This document shows positions 25,070 to 36,479 of a DNA stretch of 64,000 nt, piece by piece. The notes under the pieces are model-generated. The model ran no database searches. It saw only the letters and a program-made list of their open reading frames with translations, and was not told the origin of the DNA. Every line of letters begins with the position of its first letter. Position 1 is the first letter of the stretch. Where the stretch lies: the NCBI GenBank assembly GCA_965153355.1, contig OZ231126.1, forward strand, positions 108,996,001-109,060,000, written 5' to 3'. The DNA comes from Flaccisagitta enflata (Eukaryota > Chaetognatha > Sagittoidea > Aphragmophora). The position numbers were made by a program, and so were the translations under genes.

Positions 25070-25726
25070 CTGCGAACCACTGTTTTTAAAAAGAGGCCAT
25101 GTTTTTGGAAATAAATATTTCTTTATTCCTAAGCAGTGATATAATTTAAAGATATAATTTTCTTTAAAAAATCTTCTTTGTTCTACCTTTTTTCAAAATA
25201 TTATGTACATCAAATCTGTATTTCAGAGATGATCTATAAAAGTTTATTGTTTAACACTTAAGAAATGTTTTTTTTTCAAAAAAAATTATGAAAAGATAAT
25301 ATAAAAAATGTCTAAAAAAATTGCAATGACGCTTGAAATTTCTTCTTCCTGTACACTGCGTCCTAAGTATATGCGTACTCTTTACTTATCTATTGGCGTG
25401 AGAATAAAATGAGCTGTGTTCATCCTAGTTTCTAAATGATTTACAGCTAAGCATGACTTATCAGTGTTGACAGATATTATCATTACTCATATTCCAGCAT
25501 AGTATTAACACAACTAAGCACTGTTAGATCCTTTTGACATATAGATTAGCTTGAGCTTGAGCTTTACTTGTCTTTTTATGTAAAAATAAGGCTGCTATAA
25601 TCTCGGTGTGCTATAATAGAGCTGCTATAATACCGGTTGTGCTATAATGGGCAGAGCTATTTCCGAGCCTGCTATTATGGAGGCTGCTATTTTGGATGCG
25701 CGATAATTTCATGTATCCTTGGGCAG

Positions 25727-26258
25727 AGACCCAGAAGGAGCCGTTGACCTATGCTTTAGCACATAGGGGAAATTACTCCTCCTTCTCCTTTTCCATCCAC
25801 CCCCTTCAAAGCTTATATTCTATTCTTAAGGCTAAAATCTCAGCTTCCAGGCTCATATCCCAGCCGTAAGCCTCAAATCGCATTGTTTTGGCTACAATTC
25901 CAACGTCATGGCTCAAATCACATCCTCGAGGTCCAAGTCACAGCCTGGAGGACCAAATCTCAAGCCTAAAAGCTCAAATCACAGCCTTGAGGCTCAAATC
26001 ATCCCCTTGAGGCGCAAATCACAGCCTTATGGCTCAAATTAAAGCCTCATTATTGCCCCATTATTGATGCTCAAATTCAAGCCTAAACATTCAGAAGCAT
26101 AGGTCATCACCCCCTTCAGGACCGCTGCCTCTCTCACCCTCACCCTCACACATTCACATATACAGTCAAAGGGGCAATGGGTACCGCTGACCATCTGACG
26201 CTTTTGCAACTATTTTAATATGTTGGCTTGTTGCATTATTCTTGTTCTTTTTGATACA
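25727..26258. repeat. GAGGCTCAAATC degenerate repeats
   Basis: 25830-26060 holds about ten imperfect copies of CAGCCTTGAGGCTCAAATC. Then comes a fragment (26105-26210) of another dispersed repeat with GGGCAATGGGTACCGCTGAC, also found near 13880 and 19105. No gene. Confidence 0.6.
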
Positions 26259-26447
26259 GAGTACATACACAATTCATGAATTGTTGCCAATGAGGATGGA
26301 GTAGGCTGCAGGAATTGCACTAATTGTGCAAAATGTGATAGAAGACTTTCTGGAGCAAAATTCAATACTGTAAATTGTGTAGTGTTCCAAGTTTAAACAT
26401 CCCTAAATTGAATAAAACATTTTCCTTGGAAACTGACAATTTTCACC

Positions 26448-28590
26448 ATGTCCTTGATTGAAAATCAGTCATCTCTTTCACATTTGTTACTTCTACATTT
26501 TACCACTGGGGATCAGGACCAACTTCATTCTGACAAAAGTGCACTGGACATCTCTCTGATGACATTTATGATATTTGATATGGAAAAAAACATATTTGAA
26601 GATCCACAGTGTATTGATATCTCATCACACAGCACTGTCTCCTGCCCAACAACAAGCCTTGAAGAAGCACTTGATATCCTTGACAGCTTCATAACCTCGA
26701 AAAAATTAAGGCCAGAGGAGTTTTGTTTATGCACTGATGGGCCTTCTCACTTACGACAAGTCCTCTTTCCAGAGATAATGAGAAAGAACATTAGTCTTAG
26801 ATCCTACATGTTCAAATACATTGATATACAACTACTGTTTAAGGACTTTATTGAAAAAGATCAGAAGGTGTCAAAAGAAAATGTTAACATGGCAGACATG
26901 CTCTCATTTTTCTGTTACAACCCATGCAACTACTGCCCAGAATCTGATGCTTGTTGTATAAAAAACGCTGCTATTGTTCTGCAACAAATCATGGGAAGAT
27001 GGCCTAATATTTTGGCATCAGAAACCATAAAAAGTAACTTCAGGCAGAGTTTATGTCATTACCAATACATTGATAGCACTCATGTGGTAAAAGTTCGTGG
27101 TCTTCCATGGGAAGTGACTGAGGAAGATGTATTTAAATTCTTTTATGGACTTGACATTGCAGATGGTGGCATTGAACTCTGTTTAAGGAGATGAAGGTGC
27201 TAAAAATGGATATGCTCTTATCAAATTTGAAAAAATACAACACCAACAACTTGCCATTGAACGTAATAATCAGTACCTTGGAACGAGATACATAGAAGTA
27301 TTTCCTGCTTCAGGGAAAGAATTTCTGGAAATAGCATGTGTTGACAAACATTTCAAAGCAAAAGTATTTCTTCAACGGGGTGAGGGTACTTACCATATCA
27401 TTCGAATGGTTGGTCTACCTTACAATGCAACTGGAGAACAAATCAAAGCATTTTTTGCTGATTCAAAACCATCAGTTACAATGTTATCAGGGGATAACAA
27501 TGACATTCTTTTTGTCAAATATGGTGATGGTTGCCCAACTGGAGATGCTTTTGTCATGTTTCCTAATAAAGAGATGTTAAAACTAGCAATGAGCAAAAAC
27601 AAGCAAAACATCGGCGGAAGATATATAGGTCTTCATATAAGCACACCAGCAGAGGTTTCACAGATTTTGAGAAGCAGACAAAAAGAGATCAAGGGTTTTG
27701 CTGTAGACATTCCACACCTTCAGTCAAACAAACTCAAAACAAGCAGAAGAATGACACAGCTCAACCAATCTTCTTGTGAAAAAAATTGTGTTGTACTGCA
27801 AGGACTGCCATATGGCACTGTGGTAGATGATGTATTGAGATTTTTGGGAAAGAATCTTTGTCGTGCCGTTCTTCCCCGAGGTGTGCACATGGTTGTTACT
27901 AGCCATGGGATTCCTACTGGAGATGTTGCTATTCAGATGGATTCTGAGAATTCAGCATTCACAACCGCAAAGAGGAAAAATATGCGAATCATCATGGTGA
28001 ATAATAGGAATTCTTATGTGAAAGCGAGTCAATGCTCAAAAAATGAATTTGAGGAAATTATCCAAAAATCTGTACCTTTGCCAATAAACGACACAAATTT
28101 GTTTATGGGAGCTGAAGGTATCGCTCAAGGTTTTCAACCAGTATTTGCTGCGACTTATGAGCCAGGAGAAACAAATATTTCAAATCAGGGAAGTCTACAG
28201 CTTCTCACTGCCTACTCACCTCCTGACACATTGGTCCTAGATAGCCATATTTGCAACACAAATCTGTCACCAATTCCATGTGCTAATCCAGATTGTTTGG
28301 CACCTTACACATTATTTCATCAATCACAAGAGTGGAGCAGCATCTCTCAGCCATTTGCAGCGGCGGCATTACCATCATCTATATTTCAACAAAATGCAGT
28401 TGAAAGTTTCCCAAGGACAGCAGAGCAGCAGTGCTCCTCCCTAAGCCAAAACAATGATGCTTTTGGTTTTGAATGTACACCTGAGATATCTTATTCATTA
28501 CACTTCTCTCAAGATGAAAATATGGAGGCTTGTAATAGCATGCAGCCTATTCCTGTAATTATAAATGAAACCCGAAACCAAGGACCATGA
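26448..28590 (+). pseudogene. ESRP/fusilli-like RNA-binding protein, intronless, one frameshift
   Basis: ESRP proteins bind GU-rich RNA and steer epithelial splice choices in animals. Layout: N-terminal DnaQ-like exonuclease-fold region (FCLCTDG, about residue 98), then three quasi-RRMs. RRM1 is recognised by VRGLPWEVTEEDV and NGYALIKF, RRM2 by GLPYNATGEQIKAFF and GDAFVMF, RRM3 by LQGLPYGTVVDD and GDVAIQM. A Ser/Gln/Pro tail follows. An extra base at about 27183-27187, inside RRM1, changes the frame; the rest reads without stop to 28590. There are no introns across the three RRMs, although animal ESRP genes are split, so this is best read as a retrocopy. A 3' splice site (GATACAG, ending 26259) precedes it, so it may be expressed within the surrounding cluster. 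Confidence 0.8.
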
Positions 28591-28721
28591 TACCAAAACA
28601 ATCTTCAAATACTTTGTTCCCTACTGCAAGAAAGAAATCTGTGTCTGCGTCATTACTTCTTCTAAAAGCCAGTGGCTTATTGTGCTGGAGATAGATTCTT
28701 TGCTGCGCCTATAAATCATGT

Positions 28722-29140
28722 AAATTTGGTTTGTCGTAATCTAGTGAATGAATCCAAATGGCAACAATTATTACCCTTTTTTGGTAACCTCTTCAAACTT
28801 ATCTCATATAAATAAAATATCCGCCCAAATAGATATTTCTGTTTGAATTATATCGATGTTCCTTGCTTTTACTACCTTAAAATTTTTAGTCATCTTAATT
28901 ATTGTCTATGTCAATGTCATCAGTTCTTTTAAATTTGGTTTGTCTTATTCTAGAGAATAAATCCAAATGGCAACAATTATTTCCCTCATTTGGTAGCCTC
29001 TTCAAACTTATCTCATATAAATAAAACATCCGCCCAAATAGATATTTCTGTATGAACCATATCCATGTTCCTTGCTTTTTATACCTCAACAATTTGAGTC
29101 ATTTTGATTATTGTCTATGTCAATGTTATTAGTTCTTCTA
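28722..29140. repeat. Tandem duplication of a 209 bp segment
   Basis: 28722-28930 and 28931-29140 are about 85-90% alike (AAATTTGGTTTGTC at each start). A shorter third similarity, AGTGGCTTATTGTGC versus AGTGGCTCATCGTGC, shows that the start of the next exon is part of the original unit. Confidence 0.8.
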
Positions 29141-29141
29141 G

Positions 29142-29446
29142 AAGACAGTGGCTCATCGTGCGAAAAAAAAAAGGACATTACTGCTCTGCTCTGCCACACC
29201 TTTGCCTACCTCCACCGCCAAGTTCTTCGAATGAAAGGATGCTGTGTGGAACTGCTAAAAGTCCTACGAAGATTTGGACCCATTGTGCGGGAGCTCATAC
29301 AAGAATATGAGCATATTTGCAAATTGATCAAGGAGATTCCAGTATGCACAGACCCTGATGCACAGCGATTAAAAGAAGAAAGTGCAGAGCATGCTCTCCA
29401 ATCGCTTTTCAGTCATTCAACGGACACAGAAATAATCGGAGATTAG
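29142..29446 (+). CDS. Small helical protein (possible exon)
   Basis: An acceptor TTCTTCTAG ends at 29141 and an open frame of about 100 codons runs to TAG at 29446. An internal ATG (MKGCCVELLKV) is at about 29233. The sequence is amphipathic-helical, with several cysteines and an acidic C-terminus. No family is recognised. It lies between the ESRP-like gene and the glycoprotein, same strand. Confidence 0.4.
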
Positions 29447-30193
29447 TACCTTAACTACGGTGGACAAGCTGTTCCAAGAAGAGAAAATTGGTCATCAAAC
29501 CTGCTATGCACTATCCAGCAACATCTAAAGAAAAAACTCTTAAAAAATAGAACTCAGAAAAATACAGGCTATTGTAAAACTAGGGTTGGTGTTGGGTGTA
29601 AGAAAACCAATATCTATTGTGTATCATTTCTTTGTGATCATTTTTGAGTGGAGCTTGATTGTTTTATTCCATTTTTTATGATAAAAAAATATTTCTCATT
29701 CAGATCATAACATACATTACAACAAAAAGGAGAAATTTGAAACAACGTGTTCTCTCACTCTAAAAGAATTCAAGAAGGTACAGGTAAATTTGTTCTTTAA
29801 AATTACATCATCTTCTCACGTGATCATTCACGAAGCTGATCGAGTGGAGCACTGCTAGAGCACACCTGCTGTTGAGGCATGCCAATCAGTAAAGCAAACA
29901 ACTGCCATAAATGATGTTATTATGTCTATATTGCTTTAGTGGCAATGAGGTAGCTTCACTATAAGATGTTATTCTGCCTAGTCCCTTGTCATGCACTCTA
30001 GTAAAGCTCCACTGTCAACTTCAAATACATTTACACCTTGCACTAATTGACCCAAGAGCAATGGAATTCTGCCTATATTCAATCTTTATGCCATTAGGTC
30101 CCTATTCTTTTTATGTCTTATGAAAGAAATTGTTATTCCCTAGGCATCTGTTTTTGAGAGGTCCAACTGTAGTCTTAATCTGGCATTTTGCAG
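29447..30193. other. Intergenic, no gene seen
   Basis: AT-rich. It ends in the acceptor TTTTGCAG at 30193, just before the glycoprotein start. Confidence 0.5.
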
Positions 30194-30205
30194 GAGAAAG
30201 GAATC

Positions 30206-32222
30206 ATGGCGGCATTGCAAGGATGTGTCTTTGCTTTTTTATTGATGGCAAAAGCTTCTTTGGCGCTGGTGGGTTTTGATTGTGGAGACGGCGAAAGTGT
30301 CATTGCATCTTACAGTCTTGTGGATAAGGATGATTGCAATTTAAAAGATGAAAGCCTTGATATTCGCAAAGGAGAGCTTCAACTACTACAGCCGCGTCAA
30401 ACACTAACCTTTGACTTCATTTCTTGCTCAGTGGAATACAGGTAATTGATCTTTAAGTTCTCCCATTATCAAATTGAATCAAAAGGCCAAAAAACAAATA
30501 ATCATGTGTCTTCCCTATTTTCTATACAGGCAAACTGTTAATGGTTGTGGTACCAGATCATACTTGTACCTGAAGCCAGGGCATTTCTCTAGCAGTTTCG
30601 AAAAGATTGATGAATCGCAATGTCAGCATATGATATCAACATACTCATACACTGCACCCAACTACAATGTCATCAATGGACTGAGGATGAATGAAACAGT
30701 ACAAACATCAGTTTTGGTTGCTGGATCAGTTGAGGAAGGAGGCTGGTGCACAGAATCAAAGTTTTCTCAAGTAGGCAGACCTGACATTGAGGGCGTGGTG
30801 TATCAAGAGTATGAAATCAGTATATCCTCGGGAACAGCATACTTGGATATAAACAGTGGTCATCTTATACTTCCTAATAAAATCGGTTGTAAACCAGACA
30901 AAAATTATTGTTATAACTCAAACATGGGCCACATTTTCTTGAAAGATTCAAAGTCTTTATCATGTGATGAAAGCAAATACATGGCTCTTTTCCAAGGTAC
31001 AGGGAGAATCTCGTATGGTAAGGATGGTAGACCTACAACAGTTATGGTTGAAGAAACGGAAATTACCTTTGGCCTTACTCTTACTGGTTCTTTGAGAGAT
31101 TGCGGTCATGTCATTCATTCCACAGAGCACCCACAACTTTTCATTGAGCTTGAGTCAGAAGCTGGTTTCAATAGGAAAGTGGAAGTTGCAAAACATACTG
31201 ACCTTAACCTATTGAACTACGTTAACAGCAAGTTTGTCTATCTTGACCACAAACTTCAAAAACAGTTAACTAATCTGTATGATATTTTGCAAATAAAACG
31301 TTGCCACTTGGAGCAAGAAACGGTCAAGAATAGATTGAGCATGGCAAGGACAAATCCAGATGAATTTGCGTATGCCATGAATAATCAGCAAGCAGGTACA
31401 ACTGCCCTGGTTAAGGGCGAGGTAGTCTATATTATAAAATGTACAGCAAAATCAGTTGCCAGACGCAACACGTCTGGCATCTGTTATGATGAGATTCCTG
31501 TCACTTACAACAATGAGGACTATTTCTTAACTCCGAAAAACAGACTCTTGATGAAGGCAGGTACTGAAATTGAGTGCTCATCTGTGGTACCTTCAGGTTA
31601 CAAATTGGCTGGACATTGGATAAGCTTTTCTCCAAAAGCAACTAGGATTGTCAAACCAAAAACCATGTCCCTGAATATAACAGGAGACTGGACATATATT
31701 CTTTCTCCCACTCTTGTTCGTGCTGGCATCTACACAGAGGCAGACACCAACTCATTTCAGCGCAGTCTTATCTTACCTGCAGAAAGTCGAGCAAGAATGG
31801 CTACACTAGTCAATCTTTATGGAGGAAGAGCCCTTAGTCACCAAGGTGGGTTTGTTTGGAACCTCATGACACCTGATGGCATGAAAAAGATGGGATCAAG
31901 AGCCCTTGCCGCCATTATGGGCGGTTTTCGCGAGTTTGGCATATGGTCATCAGCTGTCATTGGGGCAATTTCCATTCTGACCTGTGTGAAAGCCATAGTA
32001 GCTCTCATTGTGAGAACGATCACTACTATCTGCACTGAAGGATTCAACAGAATGCTCTGTCTTTCATTCATCCCTGGAGCTTATTGGTTGTTGACCATTA
32101 TGCATCTGAGAAAAAAGAAAACTTTGGCAGATGAAATTCTGGAACTGCCCATCGAAGATTTGCAAAAAATCCATGACAAACTTGTTTCAGCTTGTGGAGA
32201 GTATGTTGCTTTGATTGAATGA
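30206..32222 (+). CDS. Chuvirus (Jingchuvirales)-type envelope glycoprotein, two exons
   Basis: The product is a class of virus surface glycoprotein that mediates attachment and membrane fusion. Exon 1 is 30206-30441 and exon 2 is 30530-32222, with an 88 nt GT..AG intron; the frame is kept, giving about 642 residues with no internal stop. The N-terminus is a clear signal peptide (hydrophobic core, small residues before the mature start). The mature protein starts with a GFDC motif followed by a short spacing to another cysteine, as in chuvirus glycoproteins. A cysteine-rich ectodomain follows, with the conserved segments LNYVNSKFVYLDH and PDEFAY. A long hydrophobic anchor lies at about 31935-32025, then a basic cytoplasmic tail. 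Host animals commonly carry endogenous chuvirus glycoproteins, often within BEL/Pao or other elements. Intactness and the intron suggest constraint or recent acquisition. No nucleoprotein or polymerase of that virus group is seen beside it. Confidence 0.8.
30442..30529 (+). other. 88 nt intron in the glycoprotein gene
   Basis: Donor CAG|GTAATT, acceptor TTCTATACAG. The intron frame is open in one phase, but only splicing joins the signal peptide to the ectodomain. Confidence 0.7.
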
Positions 32223-32845
32223 GACATCAAAAACCACCCTCCACAAATTCTTTCAAAGGAGAAATTGAGTCCAATGAAGAAAAATTCAAAAGGAGCAGGA
32301 TTAAAGATACATTGTCCAGAAAGACAATTAGACACTGCCTAGCTCAAAAAGGCAAAAGAAAAAGTAAAGAATATTAGTTTTTAAAATATCCAAAACATTA
32401 TTGTTAGAACTAAAATTGCCTTGGGATTTTGATTTTGATTTGAATCTATATCTTTGATTTTTTTTCTACTAATATTCCTCCATTGTTGTGTGTCTTGCAT
32501 ATTAACATACTTCCCTGGGTTAATGGATTTCACATCATATGATGTTGCTCAACTATATTGTCTTTAGATACACTCCCCCTAACAACTTCAATATTGATTG
32601 TGAATCACGCAACTGGGGTGGCTGTGTATCTGTCCTTGTTTTTCTAGGCCATGGTTTGGTTGAAAGGTGAAGGGAAACAGCAACTGAATGATGTCTCTCT
32701 TTAAAGGTGATATGGTGTTATTGATACTCATTCACACATTAATCTTTTTAAGATTATATCTTTCATTATAAATTCAGGTTTTGCATTTTTTTAAGATACA
32801 TTGCGTCAGTGCTAAGGACTGATAGGTAACTGAAAGAATAAAAAG
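32223..32845. other. Intergenic, no gene seen
   Basis: AT-rich, with several AG acceptor-like sites after pyrimidine runs (for example TTTTTTTAAG at about 32795), the nearest upstream of the next ATG. Confidence 0.4.
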
Positions 32846-33767
32846 ATGAATTCCAATGAATTCGAAAGTGATGACTTGGACAATCTCCTACTCCATCATC
32901 ATCAATTGCGGCTGTTTTCCCGCACAAAACTGTTTGTACCAGAGAGACAGATCAACAGAAGAGTAAAACAGGAAAAAAGAATCAGGTAATCACATTGGAA
33001 ATTTAGCTATATGATCTTAAGAGTATTGGTCAAGGCAAGGGGTATCAAAAATCTTTGGAAAAAGATTGTTCATGTTGATAAACTGGGTTTTTGTTTGTTG
33101 AATATTGATGAAACAATCATATTTTTTTAGGCTGGAAATGGACTTCCTAAGTCAAAGGAATGTGTTTGTTCAACAGTTGGCCAAACTATCTGGATCAGAT
33201 TAAAATCTTAAAATTCAAACCCTGCGCCACCTCAAACATTTACTGAACCCATTTACAACCGCAGCTGGAGATCTGATTGCTGAATACCCTTACCTCTCCA
33301 ACCCTGGGAACTACTGTCTTGGCAGCAAAGACATGGTGTTTCTAACAACTCTTCATATTTTCAAATACTTGCTTTGGGATGATTTCACCAGCGTTGATCA
33401 GAAATATCTTCATCCATTCACTCCATTGCTTACCATCTGTTATGGTAAGGTTACCATAACTAACAATTTCCACTTTGAAATTTCAAGGAAAAGTAGAGGA
33501 AATTTATTGACAATTACTGCCCATGGAGAAACAGAGAATTATCACCAAGGAGTTGTTAAAAATTCCATCCAATATGACTACAGGCTTCCGACTTTTTGCA
33601 AAATTGCTAACGAACAGCTCTTATGCATATCAGAAGAGAGTAACAGCCATGCTGATGGTAGTGTAAGAATTATAGCTCCTGCAATAAATTCTATGGTTAC
33701 AGTGTACTTCTTTGATTTGCCAACTAATGCGGCGCATCAACATCATTCCTTTTGTATCTGCAGTTAG
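32846..33767 (+). pseudogene. Two-exon unknown gene with one in-frame stop
   Basis: The ATG at 32846 opens exon 1 (to 32985, ATCAG|GTAATC). Exon 2 starts at 33131 after TTTTTTTAG and joins in frame. TAA at 33201-33203 ends a 69-residue basic, leucine-rich frame, but the same frame stays open for another 188 codons to 33767. Either the gene is a longer one with a nonsense mutation (about 257 residues), or the second part is a separate frame with ATG at 33333. The longer part has mixed helical and beta-like character (VTVYFFDLP near the end). No family is recognised. Its place just after the glycoprotein suggests a partner gene, which is inference only. Confidence 0.45.
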
Positions 33768-34130
33768 TAAGATTTGGAATACCAGACAACCTACGTATCT
33801 GTATTAGTCATGGTTTTGGGCATTTTGAAGTTGCTGTATCGCATCTTTTGCTGTATTTTGTCTGCTTTCATAACCTTTCTTATAATCTAAGCTTTCCATG
33901 TGCACATAGATTTTGCAGGTTATCATAAAGAACTGATTCCACTTTTTGCTGCAAAAGCATTATGGATAGTAACAAGTAAGTCTGAACAATGATGAACAGC
34001 TGTCCCTCAATTGTCCAACTTTTACATGGGGAAACAAGTTTCAATTCAGACATTTGATCAATCCCTGTAATATTATCTTCAACAGCTTCAAAGAAGATCT
34101 GCAGAAAAAATGTTCACTTCATACTAGGGG
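33768..34130. other. Intergenic with a possible small exon
   Basis: About 33920-33976 is bounded by TTTTGCAG and AACAA|GTAAGT and could be an exon; nothing else is seen. Confidence 0.25.
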
Positions 34131-34429
34131 AGGAATCACCAAAGCCTGAGGGAAGCCTGAGGGAAAAGTATTCATTCCACAAGGACCACCGATAGCTGTA
34201 ATTGTGGAGGGACCCATACTTTAACACTTTACAACCATAAACCGACCAAAAATTCACAAAAAATGCCGGCTTGTGAGGCGTATATATGTGTACCAAGCAA
34301 TGCAGCATTTTTAGCAAAAATTCCTCTTTTTGAAAGCAGTTTCTGATTAAAAAAATTCTTCTCCTGTAAAAGAAATGTTGGAAATGATTCAGTTAGTGAT
34401 ATTTGATAGTATAATGTCATAATTGAGAT

Positions 34430-34951
34430 AATGGGGACGAGGGCCCTTGCAGGGACCCTGGGGGGCCCTCCAGGGGCTCTCAAAGGGGCCCAAAATAGCA
34501 AAAACAGCTAGAGATCACAAAAATCACAATTTTCATTACTGTTGTGTATGCTTTGTTGTCATTTGAGGAGTAAATTTGCTCAAAATACTTTCATTTGGTA
34601 TGAAGAAACAAAAACAAACGCTGCAAGCCCTTGGGGACTCCATTGAGGGGACCCCACAGGCTCAAAAGAGCCAAACTGACACCCGAAAAGGTAGAAATGA
34701 CCAAAATCATGATATTTTGTTGTAGTTTCTGCTCCATTGATACTACAGGTTTGAATTTGATGTCAAGATACTGAAAAGTGGTATTTGCTCCTAGAAACCT
34801 CATGCAGGGGGCCCTAGGGCTCAATTATGGACATTAGCTCAAATAAGCCAATTTGATACTATCAAAACCGCTGAAAATGACAAAAATTGTGAATATTTGA
34901 TTGATATTACTGCTTTATTGTTATACCTGGAGAGAATTTGCTATCAAGATA
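34430..34951. repeat. GGGGCCC-rich 185-190 bp tandem repeat
   Basis: Units marked by GGGGCCCTCCAGGG-like blocks at about 34450, 34630 and 34805. Related units continue after the inserted element (36205-36480) and at 39600-40020, where they overlap the 3' end of the LINE. Confidence 0.65.
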
Positions 34952-36204
34952 CACTGTCCGCCAGAACACGGAATGAGTTGACTTGAAATGATCGTCTACA
35001 ACTCTGATAGGTTTTGAGTCCTTGTGGTATGCACTGTGTTTTCAAAAAAAATCTGAGTGAAAAATATCATAACTGTGGGTTTCTCTGCATTTTTGTATAG
35101 TGTTGGGGTGTGATAACATGTAACTAGACAAAATAAAAATCATTCACCGAGCGCTTTTTAAGTTATCTTCAAAATGGAAAAAAATCAGACCTATTTTCAA
35201 TGAATATCCTACTGAGTTTTACTAACCTATTTGTTGACTCCATATTGTTAATCTATGCAAAATTCCCTCTCATTTGATAGGTCGCACTATATACTTTTGC
35301 AAAGAATTACAATTTTCATTTTTTGAGTTACCGTTACAAAAAAGTAACGGTGGCTCAAAAAATGAAAACTTGATTTTAAAATCAAACCATATAGTGTGAC
35401 CTATCAAATGAAAGGGAATTTTGCATAGATTAACAATATGGAGTCAAAGAATAGGTCAGTACAACTCCGTAGAATATTCATTGAAAAAGGATTTGATTTT
35501 TTTCCATTTTGAAGATTACTCAAAAAGCGCTCGGTGAATGATTTTACTTTGTCCAGCTACATGTTATCACACCCCAACACTACACAAAAATGCAGAGAAA
35601 CCCACAGTCATATGATTATTCACTCAGATTTTTTTTGAAAGCACAGTGTATGTATAATACAAATCTGAAATGAACTAAATCATTTTTGGGGCGCTTTTTG
35701 AAATATATACAAAAATAGTGTAAATTTAGTACATTTTTCATCATAACTCTTTGTAATAATTTATTTTAGTATTTTTGACCACAGATTTGGACTCAGTGGG
35801 TGGCTTGCGGTTCGTTTGATATGTCACACTATATACTTTTAAAAAAGAAGTAAAAGGCTATTTTTTAAGAAAATCATTAAAAATAAATGTAATTTATAGC
35901 AAAATGATGAAAAAATTAACTTTTTATTTCTTTTTCAAAACTATATAGTGTGACATATCAAACGAACCGCAAAGCACTTGCTGAATCCAAATCTGCAGTC
36001 AAAAATACCAGAAAACACCACCACAAAGAGTTATGATGAAAAATGTACTAAATTTGCACCATTTTTGCATTTATTTCAAAAACCGCCCCAAAAGTGATTT
36101 AGTTTCCTTTAGATTTATATTGTACACACTACAATGACCCAAAAACTATCAAAGTGAGAAACGATCATTCTACCGCAACTCATTCCGTGTTTTGGCTGGT
36201 AGTG
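34952..36204. mobile_element. 1.25 kb double-hairpin element with CACT ends
   Basis: About 80 bp inverted ends begin CACTGTCCGCCAGAACACGG (left) and CACTACCAGCCAAAACACGG (right, read inward), flanked by GATA on both sides. Inside lie two independent near-perfect fold-backs: about 35028-35652, centred on GTTAC aaaaaa GTAAC at 35338-35343, and about 35666-36117, centred near 35890. No protein frame. CAC-type ends with a 4 bp duplication recall Chapaev-like CMC elements; this is tentative. Confidence 0.75.
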
Positions 36205-36479
36205 GATACTGGTATCAGATATTGGGGGAATACAAACAAAGTAAAAGGGCTCCTGGGGGCCCCATCCAGAGGGCCCTGAGGGTTTGAAAAATTGAAATGG
36301 ACACTGCTCAATTTGCGGATCATTCTAATATCAGTGAAAAATAAGCCGCCAAATATATAGCTTGACCAATGCTTCAACTTGTTAGCAGTTGATCTACAAA
36401 TGAAAAGTAGTATAATGATATAAGTAGTATAATAATTGATTAATTGGTAATTAAGTGATTCATTGGTGAGCAAGTCACC

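Larger units (their letters stand above)
23799..25718. mobile_element. 1.9 kb inverted-repeat DNA element, 8 bp target duplication
   Basis: Flanked by TTGGGCAG at 23791-23798 and 25719-25726. Ends read GGGTGCCGGAAATTATAGCG (left) and GGATACATGAAATTATCGCG (right, read inward). Each end carries about eight subterminal copies of ATTATAGC/AATAGCAG spread over 130 bp. The interior holds GA, GAAA and CAA microsatellites and a dispersed-repeat fragment (24715-24830). No transposase is seen. 8 bp duplications with GG ends and many subterminal repeats occur in several superfamilies; none is assigned. Confidence 0.8.

Noticed and set aside
24933-25139. Polyglutamine protein
   Set aside because: The frame is a (CAA)n run inside a non-coding DNA element, without splice or coding context.
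24000-33767. Chuvirus nucleoprotein or polymerase next to the glycoprotein
   Set aside because: None of the neighbouring frames has the motifs or length expected; the downstream gene is too short and unrecognised.
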